Shown here one piece after another: positions 37,707-48,427 of a DNA stretch of 64,000 bases; within the stretch, counting starts at the first letter, position 1; each line of letters starts with the position of its first letter. Position numbers and translations under genes: made by a program. The notes under the pieces are model-generated. The model ran no database searches. It was not told the DNA's origin and saw only the letters and a list, made by a program, of their open reading frames with translations. Origin of the DNA: Pseudisothecium myosuroides (taxonomy: Eukaryota > Streptophyta > Bryopsida > Hypnales > Lembophyllaceae); contig OX637290.1 in the NCBI GenBank assembly GCA_951799445.1, positions 25,228,987-25,292,986 on the forward strand, written 5' to 3'.

Positions 37707-40010
37707 GGTATGTTACTCCAACAGTAGATCCTCGACTGCTTCTGTTTCCCTCTCCTCATCTTTGCGCGGGCTGTTGGTTTTGTTTACGCACGTGGAAGGG
37801 TATTTGAGAATACCATCTGCCCTGTACAAACGTCTCCCTCGGTTCTTTGGGGAGGCATTGTAATCTGTCTACTGTGAAGTTGCTACTACCGTTATTCCAG
37901 GTTGAATAGAATCTAGATCTGCAACTGGTGTGAGCTACCAGAAATGGTGTTGACATCACCTTGTCGGTGCAAGCACCCCGATATTGCTTGTTGTGACAAG
38001 ACCAAAAGCCCTTGCTTCTAAAGTGTGGAATTATGCTTCCCGTTAATCAAGATGCAAGGAGGCTATGGCTGTCGTTTAAGCTCATCTGGAGGCGTTTGTT
38101 TGAAACTTTATAACAGATGATTTGCTGATGTGGAGTATTGGATTTCACAGGCCTGGCGACCCAACATTCATCGACAGTAAAGCAAAGAGCCTTAACGCTG
38201 ATGTGGTTCGATAAGTGCTGACTTTACTCAAGTCTGACGGCCCTGGCTTACTATGACCAGGGCTACAGATCCGTGGTTTGTAGAAGAATTGTATTTAGAT
38301 TCTGAAGGCATACGTCCATACACTCTACCAAGCAACTGGAGACCGTCTTAGTCCCTCTCCACGTCTCCAATGGTCATCGAGGGTGGTTTGTTGAAGAGTA
38401 GGATGCTTTGTTTTTTCAATTCTCATGAACCTCTAAGTTATACCAAGTGATGGTTGGCAAGAGGTTAGGCATACAAACAAGCCTGTGGGAGAACAGGTTT
38501 GCAAACAAAAGGTAGGAATGGTGGTTACTACTACTACTACTTATACCCGGAGTTGAGGTTTTAAGGGTGGAGATAAGCTGTCTTAATAGGTATGTAAAGC
38601 TTACACAGTGTCTGACACCCGATTGATAGATTTTCCGTAGTTACTATCGCTAGTAAGACATTGGCATTAATCTAGTGACAAACGCAAGTTTGCTATAACG
38701 ACGCATTTTTTTCATTCATGTTCACAGTTTTGGGAACAATAGATAAAAGGGCATCAATCTAGAAGTGATTTCTGCAAGTTTAACCGCTCTCTTGAGGAAT
38801 GTCTTTGCTTTCAATATCATATTGGCGGACAGTATCAGAAATGTTGCAAGTGTCTGACTTAAAATTATCTCAAGCAATGTCTGGGTCATCAACAAACAAT
38901 GACCAGGACAAGAAACAATATGTCAGTAGCGCTCTCGATTTAACAATAGTTACTGTTGTGCGTTCTCCATGTTGAGGAATGGACACTGATGCAGAATCAA
39001 TGTGAATTTATGAGTTCCCAATGACAACATTCACCAGGCACTCCTTGAGGACCTCATGTGGTCACTGCAGTGTTATACAGTGACAAACAAGAGGACCAGA
39101 CAATGCATGCTTAATTAGCTATATCTTTTATTCTCATTATTGTGATCCATGATTTCATGATCCATCAAAATATTGCACTATATAGCACATGATTCTTTCT
39201 TCCAATATTGCATAAATATCTTGGTACTACCATTAAGAAGATTTTCAATGAATATCTACTTAAGCAATAAGTGGCCAACTAAAGATCCAAAGATTAGAAA
39301 CATGTAGAGTAACAACACTAGACGTCGACCAAATAAGTAATTGAGAATGATTCCTCATATTGATCTGATTATTTTTGTTCAATCTTCCTCGAAGTCAGAA
39401 AGGGATTCTGAATGATTTTATCGTACATTTTTTGGATATCATATGAATAAACTATGAATAATCAAAGCACTCAAAATAATTCAACATAGAATCTACCCTC
39501 AATCAGCTCTCAGGATTAGGTGCCGTAGTTATAGGAACGGTTTTATTCATAAGTAGGTACTTACTAATTCATGGTATTTCTAGTCCATCAGAGGCTTTGA
39601 AATAGACAGAACATTACGTACTAAAGAGAATAAACGGGAATAAAATATGGATACAATTGCTGGAGAGTTGCTACAACAATGCACACAACACAAAAGAGAA
39701 AACCACAAATTCTTCTGAATCAATATCAATCCATGACTTTGATTCACATACAAAGAGAACTTTCACGAACTGGTCAAGGTAACAGTTCTGTCAAACCATG
39801 GCATTGTCACACCATGGCATTGAACCAATATTCAGAACTCGAGCGCCTTCCAACGGGTTTAGATGTAAGTGCAATACAACGAATACAAGTGCACCACACG
39901 AGGGGCAGACAACTATACCCCATATGCCACATTCCAAATTCTTCTGGACAGAGAGGTATGCAGTTTTGACGGATCCAGTTCCGCTCCAGCGACAGCGTTT
40001 GGAAATTCTG
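37707..40010. other. MLH1 3' flank and AT-rich spacer; left limit of duplicated unit 1
   Basis: The MLH1 3' UTR presumably lies at the start. From about 38258 to 38930 the sequence (ggctacagat, gtggtttgtagaagaat, cactctacca, gtgggagaacagg, aaaattatctcaagc, gggtcatcaacaaac) is repeated in the same orientation at about 45500-45815. From about 39620 onward it matches the reverse complement of 50380-50700. No further gene was found. Confidence 0.65.
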
Positions 40011-40817
40011 CTAGGATTGCGCATACTCCAAACAAATAACTAGTACTGCACATCCAATGCAACCCACCCCTACAATTTTGACAAAAAATGGAATCCAGGA
40101 GCCATGAACTGGGAGCTTGCACAGTGAGAGAGGCAGCTCCACTTCCTCAATAGCCGACTTCAGATTCCTCAAACTCTCCGACCTCGATTTCTCAAGCTTG
40201 CTCTCCACGACAGAGTCCTCATCGTGAGGCGGAAAATCCACAGCAATCGACCGATACGGAAACCTCCCTTTGTCAATATCCTCAGCAATTGGAACTGCAA
40301 TTTCATCACGACTGGTAAGACTTGGAAATACCGGAGGCGCCATCATCTCCGTGATGGAGCTCAGATTCTCGTCCAGCCACTCCTTCCGTTTACAAGACGT
40401 GAATACCAGCAGCACGTTGTCGTGGTAGTGGGTATGCTCCCCGTTGTGCGCGAACAAGGCATGGAAAGCTCGCCAGCACTGCTCGTCTGCTCGTGTGAAC
40501 TTCGAGGCCTTCTTAACGTAGCAGAAGGCGTCGATGCCTGAGGGATGAGTCTCCGACAAGTAGTTCCGAAGCTCGAGGGTGCGCTGGAGGTCGTGCTCGG
40601 GGTTGTCGGTGGCGAACAGGCCGACGGTGTCGATGATGGTCCAGTTGGTGCAGGTGGAAATACGGAAGTTCGTTTGCTTCGTGAGGGAGGAGAAGGAGTC
40701 TCCGGATGCGAATTCGCCGTCAATTGCGCCGGTTGTGAGCATGTTGGCGAGGGTGGACTTGCCGTCGCCCGTCTTTCCGAACAGCAGGACGGTTCTTCTT
40801 CTCGCTGGGGTAGACAT
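40011..40817 (-). CDS. AIG1/GIMAP-like GTPase, type A, predicted tail-anchored
   Basis: Single-exon gene of 268 residues. P-loop GKTGDGKST (about 15-23) is intact, switch II is DTVGL (63-67), and the guanine-specificity position reads TSCKRKEW, not the canonical TKxD, as is common in AIG1-type proteins. A charged segment (ESKLEKSRSESLRN) precedes a hydrophobic C-terminus (VGVGCIGCAVLVICLEYA), which looks like a single membrane anchor, so the G domain would face the cytosol. AIG1/GIMAP proteins are linked to pathogen response in plants and to lymphocyte survival in animals; the role here is unknown. It is divergently paired with type-B GTPases. The 1.6 kb between them is shared with unit 2 except for two MITEs. 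The start is the first ATG, matching the paralogue at 48428. Confidence 0.85.
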   Translation of the reverse strand: MSTPARRRTVLLFGKTGDGKSTLANMLTTGAIDGEFASGDSFSSLTKQTNFRISTCTNWTIIDTVGLFATDNPEHDLQRTLELRNYLSETHPSGIDAFCYVKKASKFTRADEQCWRAFHALFAHNGEHTHYHDNVLLVFTSCKRKEWLDENLSSITEMMAPPVFPSLTSRDEIAVPIAEDIDKGRFPYRSIAVDFPPHDEDSVVESKLEKSRSESLRNLKSAIEEVELPLSLCKLPVHGSWIPFFVKIVGVGCIGCAVLVICLEYAQS

Positions 40818-41122
40818 AACTTAGTTTGGAGCCAGGACTGTTGCAACGTCAATTATCGTCAACTGGAAACATTAATCAAAACTCGATGAAAGACTGCTAG
40901 AATATATACTCTAGGAATGCAAGAGAGCTAATTCGGTTATTAGAGCTAGCTACTCTTGTCCACTGAAAACGCGCTCCAGACAACACCAATCGATCATTGC
41001 GAGCCCTGTTATGAGCTTCCGCGCATAATTGGGCACAAACATGAAAAGCTGGGAATTTCAAATAAAATCCTCCAGAGTCCACACTGATTGTATGAGCTCA
41101 TTCACAACTGTACAGAGCATTT
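40818..41122. promoter_or_regulatory. Upstream region of GTPase A
   Basis: Matches the reverse complement of the region just upstream of 48428, so it is an ancestral promoter/leader of the A-type gene. No sharp TATA box is clear. Confidence 0.4.
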
Positions 41123-41432
41123 ATGGCGAACTTCATTAAAATGGCGGTATTCCATGTGCCATTTTCACACCGTGACATCTAGGACAAGTATACATTGCTA
41201 ACATCTAGGTCATTTTTAGATTTCAGAAATCTAGGAACGACATAAATATCAGACCGTGCAAATTGAAAAATCTAGGATTGATAGAGATTTTAAATATCTA
41301 GGACAGGTGTAGATTTCAAAAATCTAATACAAGTATAGATTTTGGTACAGAAAAAACAGTTCAGACTGGGTGGTCTGAACTGGTAAAAGTGCCAAATTAT
41401 CGGAATACCGCCATTTTAATGAAATCGGCCAT
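41123..41432. mobile_element. MITE, 310 bp, about 31-bp TIRs, empty site in unit 2
   Basis: The termini atggcgaacttcattaaaat...gcggtattcc and their inverse differ at about two positions. The interior contains repeats of catctaggac/aaatctagg and a gttcagac...gtctgaac palindrome. The corresponding place in unit 2 (about 48140-48165) reads straight through gtacagagcattttttgg, so the element inserted after the duplication or was lost from unit 2. A flanking attt on each side is the likely target duplication. Confidence 0.85.
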
Positions 41433-41918
41433 ATTTTTGGGTATTAATTTTGTTTACTGACAAACAAAGCATAACCAGTTAACCTCCATTGCAGGGGTTA
41501 AAGCATTGCAGGGTCTACAAGAATTTACAGTATTTCCTTGTGCCACCAAGTGAGAGATCGCTCAATCAATGCACACTAAATGAATGCTAAGTTGAATGTC
41601 AGTATTGTCATAGTTGCAATACGTGGTTCCAGCATCATGACATCGTCGGCAGTCGAGCATTCTGGTAGGGACATAAATTTAGCCCTCGTTCTCACTTACT
41701 GAAGAGTGAGGACAGGACGAATTCAGTTTTGGTTCTTCCGGACTTCGGGCGCCACAATATTGGAACTTAATTTCTCAAACCTCCTTCACTAAACGCACCA
41801 TTAATCGTCACTGGCAATGCAACCTACCCAGTAGTGAGCCTCTTCAATTGATCACCGTCGATCACTTGCACTCTGTAACTAATCTCCGTCACTTTCAATT
41901 AAACCTCGATTATAAAAC
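41433..41918. other. Shared intergenic DNA of unit 1 between two MITEs
   Basis: Aligns with the reverse complement of about 47450-48130 in unit 2, where a 225-bp hAT MITE interrupts the match. No gene. Confidence 0.6.
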
Positions 41919-42115
41919 TATGGCGAATTTCATTAAAATGGCGCCATTCTGGAACTTTGACACTTTCACAGTTCAGACTGCCCGGTCTGAAGTCTATAGC
42001 GGTCCTACATGATCCAGATCGCGCGGTTAAAAATCTATACCAGTCCTAGATGGTCAAAATGGCACGCCGTCAAAATGGCACTCCGAATACTGCCATTTTA
42101 ACGAAATTCCCCATA
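41919..42115. mobile_element. MITE, about 197 bp, same family as 41123-41432
   Basis: Ends tatggcgaatttcattaaaa and its imperfect inverse; the interior shares gttcagac, ggtctgaa and gtcctagat words with the neighbouring element. The orthologous place in unit 2 (about 47440-47475) lacks it. Confidence 0.8.
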
Positions 42116-42378
42116 ACTGCAGTACAGTAGTTGTGACGGCGGGACGCACGAGTGCACAGGGAGGTTCATAATGTCCTCAGTGCATGAACCATCAATGACC
42201 TCTGAAAATTCTCGCAACTCTTTCCTGTGTCCAAACGCCAGGCTACACCAACCGGTACCGCCATGTACATGCATGTTGAGCATACCAATTACAACAAGCT
42301 GCGGGCCTAAGCGCGTTGAGCCTCTCTTGTGGTCGATAGTCACTTTGCGATGGTCTACTGCTTAATATGTATAAGTAA

Positions 42379-43188
42379 ATGTTTGAGCATTCATACTTCA
42401 AGTTTAGTGTTCAGTTTCCTCGTTCATCGTTCGCTTCGTTCGTTTTGAAGAATCTATTTGTTTCCAAGCAACTAGCTAACAAAATAAGCTTGCCACAAGA
42501 GATAGATCAGACCGAAGAGATGGTTACTTCGAAGCCGAAGATCTTGCTGTTCGGTATGAGCGGGCAAGGATTGTCAACGATTGCGAACATGCTGGTTTCA
42601 GGAGAGCAGCTGTCCTGCCCACTATTCAAAACGGGCGATGAACAAAATGTGACTGTTGCAAGCCACGAAGGACGTGGTTACCATGTGGTTACAGTAGGAA
42701 TTGGCGAGGAAACTGAAATCCACTGCAATGATGCAGTCGATCTCATCTTCAAGTCTCTAAAGGAGACTCAAGTCGTGGAGTATAGTCACATTTTGTTAGT
42801 GAGGCCTGCGAGCTGGTTCGATCCGCTGGCCGACGACATCTGGAAGCTCTTCCTCAAGATCTTCGAAGGTGCGGAACCCTCATTTGGGTTGATCGGGAAG
42901 GAGTGCAGGAATTCGGATTGGTGGCAACAAGAGAACGAGAAATTTCTGCAGGAGAAGTATGACAAGTTCATCCTCCCGGGCCGTTACATCTACCTCGACG
43001 TACTTCCAGCCGAAGATAGATGTGGGGCTGATTTCAATTCTATGGGGAGTATGGTCAGGAGGTTAATGAGGCAGGAGTGGCTCGAGAGCTTGGACGCCTC
43101 GCTGTATCAATTCTTTGAGAGCAACAACTTCCAGTATTACACATTTAAGTACGACACCGCTACGGCCAAAGGTCTGCTTAAATTCTAA
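42379..43188 (+). CDS. AIG1-like protein, type B, with degenerate nucleotide-binding site
   Basis: Open single-exon frame of up to 269 residues. By comparison with its paralogues the native start is probably the internal ATG at 42520 (MVTSKPKILLFG), giving about 222 residues. It aligns along its whole length with the gene at 43337. However, the P-loop reads GMSGQGLST where the paralogue has GKTGQGKST, losing the catalytic Lys, and the switch-II Asp is gone (VVTVGIG against VVDTVGIG). Guanine-specificity text is also altered (LIGKECRN against VVTKCRN). The frame is otherwise open, so it may be a pseudo-GTPase with a regulatory role or a gene in early decay. Tandem with B' 150 bp downstream. 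Confidence 0.72.
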   Translation: MFEHSYFKFSVQFPRSSFASFVLKNLFVSKQLANKISLPQEIDQTEEMVTSKPKILLFGMSGQGLSTIANMLVSGEQLSCPLFKTGDEQNVTVASHEGRGYHVVTVGIGEETEIHCNDAVDLIFKSLKETQVVEYSHILLVRPASWFDPLADDIWKLFLKIFEGAEPSFGLIGKECRNSDWWQQENEKFLQEKYDKFILPGRYIYLDVLPAEDRCGADFNSMGSMVRRLMRQEWLESLDASLYQFFESNNFQYYTFKYDTATAKGLLKF

Positions 43189-43336
43189 ACCCTGAACGAC
43201 TCTTCATTTCCTTCAAGTCGCGATTAGAATGCCTGAGCGTTGAGATTACCCTTCAAGTGTAGAATAGAGTTTCGAGCCTCGATCTCATGTCCGTTTTGCA
43301 GATTGTTCTACGCAACTAGACAGCTCGCCAGAAGAG

Positions 43337-44080
43337 ATGGACCCGATCGATCAGGTGTTTCCTTCGAAGCCGATTCGGAAGGTCTTGCTTTTTGGCAAGA
43401 CCGGGCAAGGAAAGTCGACGATTGCGAACATGCTGGTATCTGGAGAGTTGCTGCACGATCCAGTTTTCAAAACGGGCGACGGAATGTGTGGAGTCACAGA
43501 CTTTGTTACAAGTCACGAAGGACGTGGTTATCACGTTGTGGACACAGTTGGCATTGGCGAGGAAACGGAAAGCCATCGAAAGCATGCAACCGACCGCATT
43601 TACAAGTTTCTCAAGGAGACTCAAAGGGAGTACAGCCACATTCTGTTCGTGATTCCCGCAGGGAGATTCGATCAGCTGGACGACGACATTTCTAAGATCT
43701 TCCCCAAGATCTTCAAAGGTGCAAAGCCAGCATTCGGGGTGGTCGTGACGAAATGCAGGAATTCGAGGACGTGGCAACAAGAGAACGAGAAGCTTCTGCA
43801 GGAGAGGTATGGCAAGTTCATCCTCCCAGGGCGCTACGTGTACATCGACTTCCCGCCCCTGGAGGAAGAAGTGGAAATGGAGAACCTGCTGAGGAACAAA
43901 AGGGAGAAGTCTCTAGAGAGCTTGGAAATGTTCCTGGAGCGATTCCATGATGAGTTCCAGTACTACAAACCCGAGTACGCCACTGCTCCGGATGCATCTC
44001 TGCTTTCGTTTGCAAAAGAACTTTTGCTTGGCTTATTCAATTTCGTTAAATTCAAGATATTCCGGTGCCGAGAATTGTGA
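43337..44080 (+). CDS. AIG1/GIMAP-like GTPase, type B' (intact)
   Basis: Single exon, 247 residues. P-loop GKTGQGKST (about 21-29), switch II DTVGIGEE, and a VVTKCRN stretch in place of TKxD. After the G domain come a charged helix (LLRNKREKSLESLE) and a moderately hydrophobic basic C-terminus (ELLLGLFNFVKFKIFRC) that could dock on a membrane. The upstream leader contains ccgttttgcag, which also precedes the B gene of unit 2 and may be a 5' UTR splice acceptor. It is likely the active B-type partner of the divergent A gene at 40011-40817. A nucleotide-binding role is well supported; the pathway is unknown. Confidence 0.85.
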   Translation: MDPIDQVFPSKPIRKVLLFGKTGQGKSTIANMLVSGELLHDPVFKTGDGMCGVTDFVTSHEGRGYHVVDTVGIGEETESHRKHATDRIYKFLKETQREYSHILFVIPAGRFDQLDDDISKIFPKIFKGAKPAFGVVVTKCRNSRTWQQENEKLLQERYGKFILPGRYVYIDFPPLEEEVEMENLLRNKREKSLESLEMFLERFHDEFQYYKPEYATAPDASLLSFAKELLLGLFNFVKFKIFRCREL

Positions 44081-45239
44081 CATACATCTACACAATTAAC
44101 GGTCTACAAACAAGGAGAGGTGTAGTTTTGCTACTTTTAGTGGCAAAGTAGTGGATTACCCCCGCCAATTTAACGAACTCTCGAGGATGCTTGGAAGTAC
44201 ATATGAGCATGAGTTGTCACAGGGCCCTGAAGAATTCAGAGTCAAGGCCATGGAGTTCTTTGGTGCCCCTTTGAGAGCTATTGGGATCCCAGGTGCCGAG
44301 TATGTTGCTTTCCAACTCAAAAGTTGGAAAGAAAATTGTCTTACGCACGCTAGAATCTCCCAGCTAGCTAGCATGCACATGAAGGTGGTGAAGCTTCAAT
44401 TGCTCAGCATGATGTTTGTAAAGCTTGCTTGCATATATTGGTGAAATACATTTTGTCTTTATTTGGTTTGACCATTTGAATAGACTTCTCTGGACTCAGT
44501 ACTTTCCTGCACTTGAATTCAGTGCGATATTTAACATGCATTCATGATTCCTTCTAGAGCATTCATAAGGAAGTCATGGTTTGAGATGATTATTGTAGCA
44601 TCGATTGTGAATTAGTTTGGAATTTGTCTAGGATGTTTCCTACAGAATGGCTGCACCCTTCGTTGAATCAAGAGCATTTAATTCGACTTGTGTGTGGCGC
44701 AGGTTTGAATCCAGTATGTGCTTGCTAGTGAAAATGGGATAGAAATGATCGGGGAAATTTCAAATAGTATCATTTGGCATTTTTCAGAGAAAATTGCAAA
44801 GCTTTGAAAAAATTCTCAAAACATACACCTATTCCGGTCTGCCCTAGGAATTTAGGATCGTAATAATTCGATGTCAATTTTCATTCATTTCGAACCTATA
44901 TCATTCAATCTTTCCTTACTAACCTAGTATGAACTGGATTGGGCCGGTGTCCGACACAGTTTTGAGCTCATGAGAGAATTTAGAACCCAAAATAATGTCC
45001 TTTGCCACCAGTGCAGAGACCCCTTGAACTGGAAAAGAAACGCTCAATTCCATGCACCTGGGACACAACTTCATGACCCTGAAACTCAGCTTCCCTGAAT
45101 AAAATTTTTCATGAACACCTATCATCTCTGGGAACATGGTTGACACGGTACGGACCTCTTAGAAACGAAAACCATTTATCCTTCAGTACGTGTTCCATAA
45201 GAGGAAGATAGAAGGGAAAATGTGCTTAAAACTTCAAGG
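44081..45239. other. Spacer after GTPase B'
   Basis: A 97-codon open frame at 44151-44444 (MDYPRQFNELSRML..., with EFFGAPLRAIGIPGAEYVAF) has more protein-like composition than its surroundings, but I do not recognise it and it has no partner exons. Otherwise AT-rich, nothing else seen. Confidence 0.35.
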
Positions 45240-46226
45240 AAGAAAAGAATGAATAATTTCATGGTAATTATCAACTTTCGTCGTTGCATTTGACGAACAA
45301 GAGCACCGTGACTGCAACATGGCCCAAACTAACCACACAAACCTTAATTACATATGCCTTCGTGCCTGAAAAACAGCACTGGATACACTCAATATATTGC
45401 ACAAAGAATGATACAATGAATTGCCAGCCAGCTACTTCATTTCAAATTAAGACTGCCAGCTACAAACTTTGCTTCCTTGAGACTATGAATTTCTGACCTG
45501 GGCTACAGATTCGTGGTTTGTAGAAGAATGGAATTTAGATCCTGAAGGCATAAGTCCATGCACTCTACCAGGCAACTGGAGGCTATTTTAGTCCCTCTCC
45601 GCATCCAATTGTCATCGAGGATGTTTACTGAAGAGCAGGATGGTTTGTTTTAATCTCTAAGATATACCAAGTGATAATTTGCAAGAGGTTCGGGATGCAA
45701 AGAATCCTGTGGGAGAACAGGATTGCAAGTGTCTGTGACTCAAAATTATCTCAAGCGGTCTTTGTGGGTCATCAACAAACAGGACTAGGACTAGGACATG
45801 TCAGTGGGTGATGCTGTTAGAGCATACTCAATGCAAACCTGGACATTTGCTCTTTCAAATACAGTCTCATCCAAACTTCAATTTCAAGGGACTCAATCAC
45901 ATTATCTACATTAGATTGGTAAATAGTTAAGTAGCGGACCAATCCGGAACCATCCTATCAGATAAGATGCAATCTCAAATGTAATCAGGTAGAACAATCT
46001 TAATCTTAGAGGAAGGTTTGGAGGACTCACTCTAAAGAAGAAAAATGAAGAGTTCACTTCAGCACCATGAAAAAAACAGACTACTATGAAATACTTCTGA
46101 GCATTCATTTTACTAGGAGTCAAATGGTCTGCTGAATTGCACTGTGAACGCCTAACGACTCATCATTCTCGCATCAATTGGACCGCCAGGAAGGTATCCT
46201 CCCTGGTTTCCCCAGGGTTTGCCGTG
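45240..46226. repeat. Junction of the tandem duplication
   Basis: 45240-45500 repeats the UPF0183 3' flank (about 51110-51330; shared gaattgccag, tatgaatttctgacc). Immediately after, 45500-45815 repeats the MLH1 3' flank (38258-38930), with an internal stretch missing. Only GACC is common to the two parents at the join. The rest up to 46226 is spacer downstream of the minus-strand B gene. Confidence 0.78.
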
Positions 46227-46980
46227 CTATCTGTCAGCTGCTTTGAAGTTTTTAAACTGTTTCCGAATATACTCGAAAATCTGAAGGAGAACTCGTTTTG
46301 CAAAGTTTCGCAGAGCCGCCAACGTCCAAGTGGCGTAGTTGGGTTTGTGGTACTGGAAGTCGTTCCCCTGAAAGAACTCCTGCAGTGCGGCGTCCAAGCT
46401 CTCGAGCGACTTCTTCCTCTTCTTCCTCAGCAGAGCCTCCGTTTCCTTGTCTTCATCCAGGGGTGGGAAGTCGACGTACATATAGCGGCCCGGGAAAATA
46501 AACCTGCCATATACCTCCTGCAGACGCTTCTCGTTGTGGCTTTTCCACTTCTCCGGATAGCTGCATTTGGTCACGACCAATCCAAACGCTGGTTCAGCAC
46601 CTTCGAAGATCTTGGGGAAGAGGTTTGAAATATCTTTGTCCAATTTATCGAACCTGCTCGCGGGAGTCACGAACAGGATGTGACTGTACTCCGCTTGGGC
46701 CTTCCTGAGAAACTCGTAGATGAGGTGCTCGGCATCCTTTCGATGGCTTTCCGTTTCCTCGCCGAGACCAATTGTGTCCACCACCTGGTAACCACGTCCT
46801 TCGTGACTTGCATCAGTGTCCGTCACCGTGCATACCATCGCCCGTTCTGAATAGTGGGTCGTGCAGGAGCTCTCCTGATACCAACATGTTGGCAATCGTC
46901 GACTTTCCTTGCCCGGTCTTGCCAAACAGCAGCACCTTCCGAACCGGCTTCGAAGGAACCATCTCATCGATCAGGTCCAT
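46227..46980 (-). pseudogene. AIG1-like GTPase, type B, frameshifted
   Basis: From ATG 46980 (MDLIDEMVPSKPVRK) the first 50 or so residues, including the intact P-loop GKTGQGKST, are in one frame. A single-base deletion at about 46815-46840, in the stretch after RTGDGM, moves the rest (SHEGRGYQVVDTIGLGEE through to KAADR, stop at 46227) into another frame. Otherwise it is full-length relative to the gene at 43337. With a single lesion, a sequencing error cannot be excluded. Confidence 0.85.
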
Positions 46981-47644
46981 CTCCTCTGGCAACACAAGCT
47001 TAGGTACGTAGTTTGCTTAAAATAACTGCGATCTGCAAAACGAAAGATGAGATCGAGGCTGGAAATAAATTAACCTGCTGGAAACTGGCAATCTAGCTAG
47101 TTGCATGGAGACAATCTGCAAATCGAACGAACTCAAGCGATAGAGAAAATTGAATTTCAAACTTAAAGATGTATGAACGCTCAACAAATTTGACGTTCTA
47201 ATCAAGCTGTAACTTAGACCGATCAGAAAATATGTTCCATGAGCTTAGCTAGGCCCTCATCTGCCTCTAACTTGTAATTGGCTTTGTATGCTCGACCGGC
47301 TTGGTACCGGTTGGTGTGGCCTGGCGGTCGGACACAGGAACAAGTTAATAGCAAGAATCTCCAGAGGTCATTGACGGTTCACTCAGTAAATTATGATTGA
47401 CTTCGCACTGTGCACTGGCACATACGGCCGTCACAACTACTAGCTCTAATGCAGAATTTTGTGATCGTAATTAAATTGAATTTGACGGAGATTAGTCACA
47501 AACCATGATCAATTGAAGAGGAACACGACTGAGTCGGTTAAGGGGTTGCCAGTGGCATTTAGTGTAGGAGGTCTGAAAACGTCCCAAAATTGTGGCGCCC
47601 AAAGTCCAGATTCCAGAAAGACTACAACTTACCTGAATTCATAC
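46981..47644. promoter_or_regulatory. Shared upstream region of B and A in unit 2
   Basis: Reverse complement of unit 1 DNA at about 41690-42500. The leader of B includes ttcgttttgcag, a possible 5' UTR acceptor. It also holds the empty site for the 41919-42115 MITE. Confidence 0.55.
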
Positions 47645-47869
47645 CACAGTCCGGGGAGTTTTTCAGCTCAACCGGCTAAAATCCTACAATTTCTCAGACC
47701 AACCGGTTGTTTGAAGCATTTTCTAGGCTAGGCCTTTAAAAAAGAAAGAATATTCTTTGATTTTCCTCTTAAATGATCGGTTTTTTTCCGAAGATTTTGA
47801 AATCAATTAGGCAATTCCTGATTTCAACCGGCTAACTTGTAACTAACTGCCGGCACTCCCCATTCATTG
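47645..47869 (-). mobile_element. 225-bp non-autonomous hAT derivative with perfect 8-bp target duplication
   Basis: Flanked by ATTCATAC on both sides (47637-47644 and 47870-47877). Its ends CACAGTCCGGGGAGT and, inverted, CAATGAATGGGGAGT match the ends of the 5.17 kb hAT element at 11374-16545. About 60 subterminal bases on one side (gtgccggcagttagttac against gtaccggcatttagttac) and about 40 on the other also match. Unit 1 has the empty site. It is therefore a deletion derivative presumably moved by that transposase. Confidence 0.92.
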
Positions 47870-48427
47870 ATTCATACTAGCTGTCCACCCTCTTTAATTA
47901 GTAAGTTAAAATGAGGGCTAAATTTATGTCATTAACTACCAGAATGCTCGATCGACGATGCTGCTGGAACCACTTACTGCAACATTTGACAATGCTTTAA
48001 TCTTACTGTATGCATTGACTGAGCTTGCGATCTATCTACTGGTGGCACAAGGAATTAATGTAACCCCAGTAGACACGAAATGCTTTAATTCAGGCCCCTG
48101 CAATGGAGGTTACGCTCAGTTTGTCAGTAAACAAAGCAAATACCAAAAAATGCTCTGTACAGTAGTAATGAGCTCAAATAATCAGTATGGACTATGGAGG
48201 AGCTCGAATATGTATCACCACCTTTCATTTAGGCACATGCGCAGAAGTCTAACGGGACCCCAGTGTTCGATCAGAGCAAGTCACATCTGGAGCGTGACCT
48301 TATTCGTTGATAAGAGTAAGCTTATCCGAATTTTCTTGCGTTCCAGAAAGTATTCTAGCAGTCTGAGTTTCGATTTGTGTTTTCAGTGGACGACTATTGA
48401 CGTTGGTTTAGTCCTCCAAGCAAAGTT
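47870..48427. promoter_or_regulatory. Upstream region of the A-type pseudogene in unit 2
   Basis: Reverse complement of unit 1 DNA at about 40818-41740, without the 41123-41432 MITE. No further gene. Confidence 0.55.

Larger units (their letters stand above)
38258..45500. repeat. Segmental duplication, unit 1 (GTPase block)
   Basis: The left part repeats at 45500-45815 and the right end (about 45240-45500) repeats at about 51110-51330, both in direct orientation; these are the 3' flanks of MLH1 and UPF0183. The interior (about 39620-43200) matches unit 2 in inverted orientation. Contents: GTPase A (minus), GTPase B (plus, degenerate), GTPase B' (plus) and two MITEs absent from unit 2. Confidence 0.8.
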
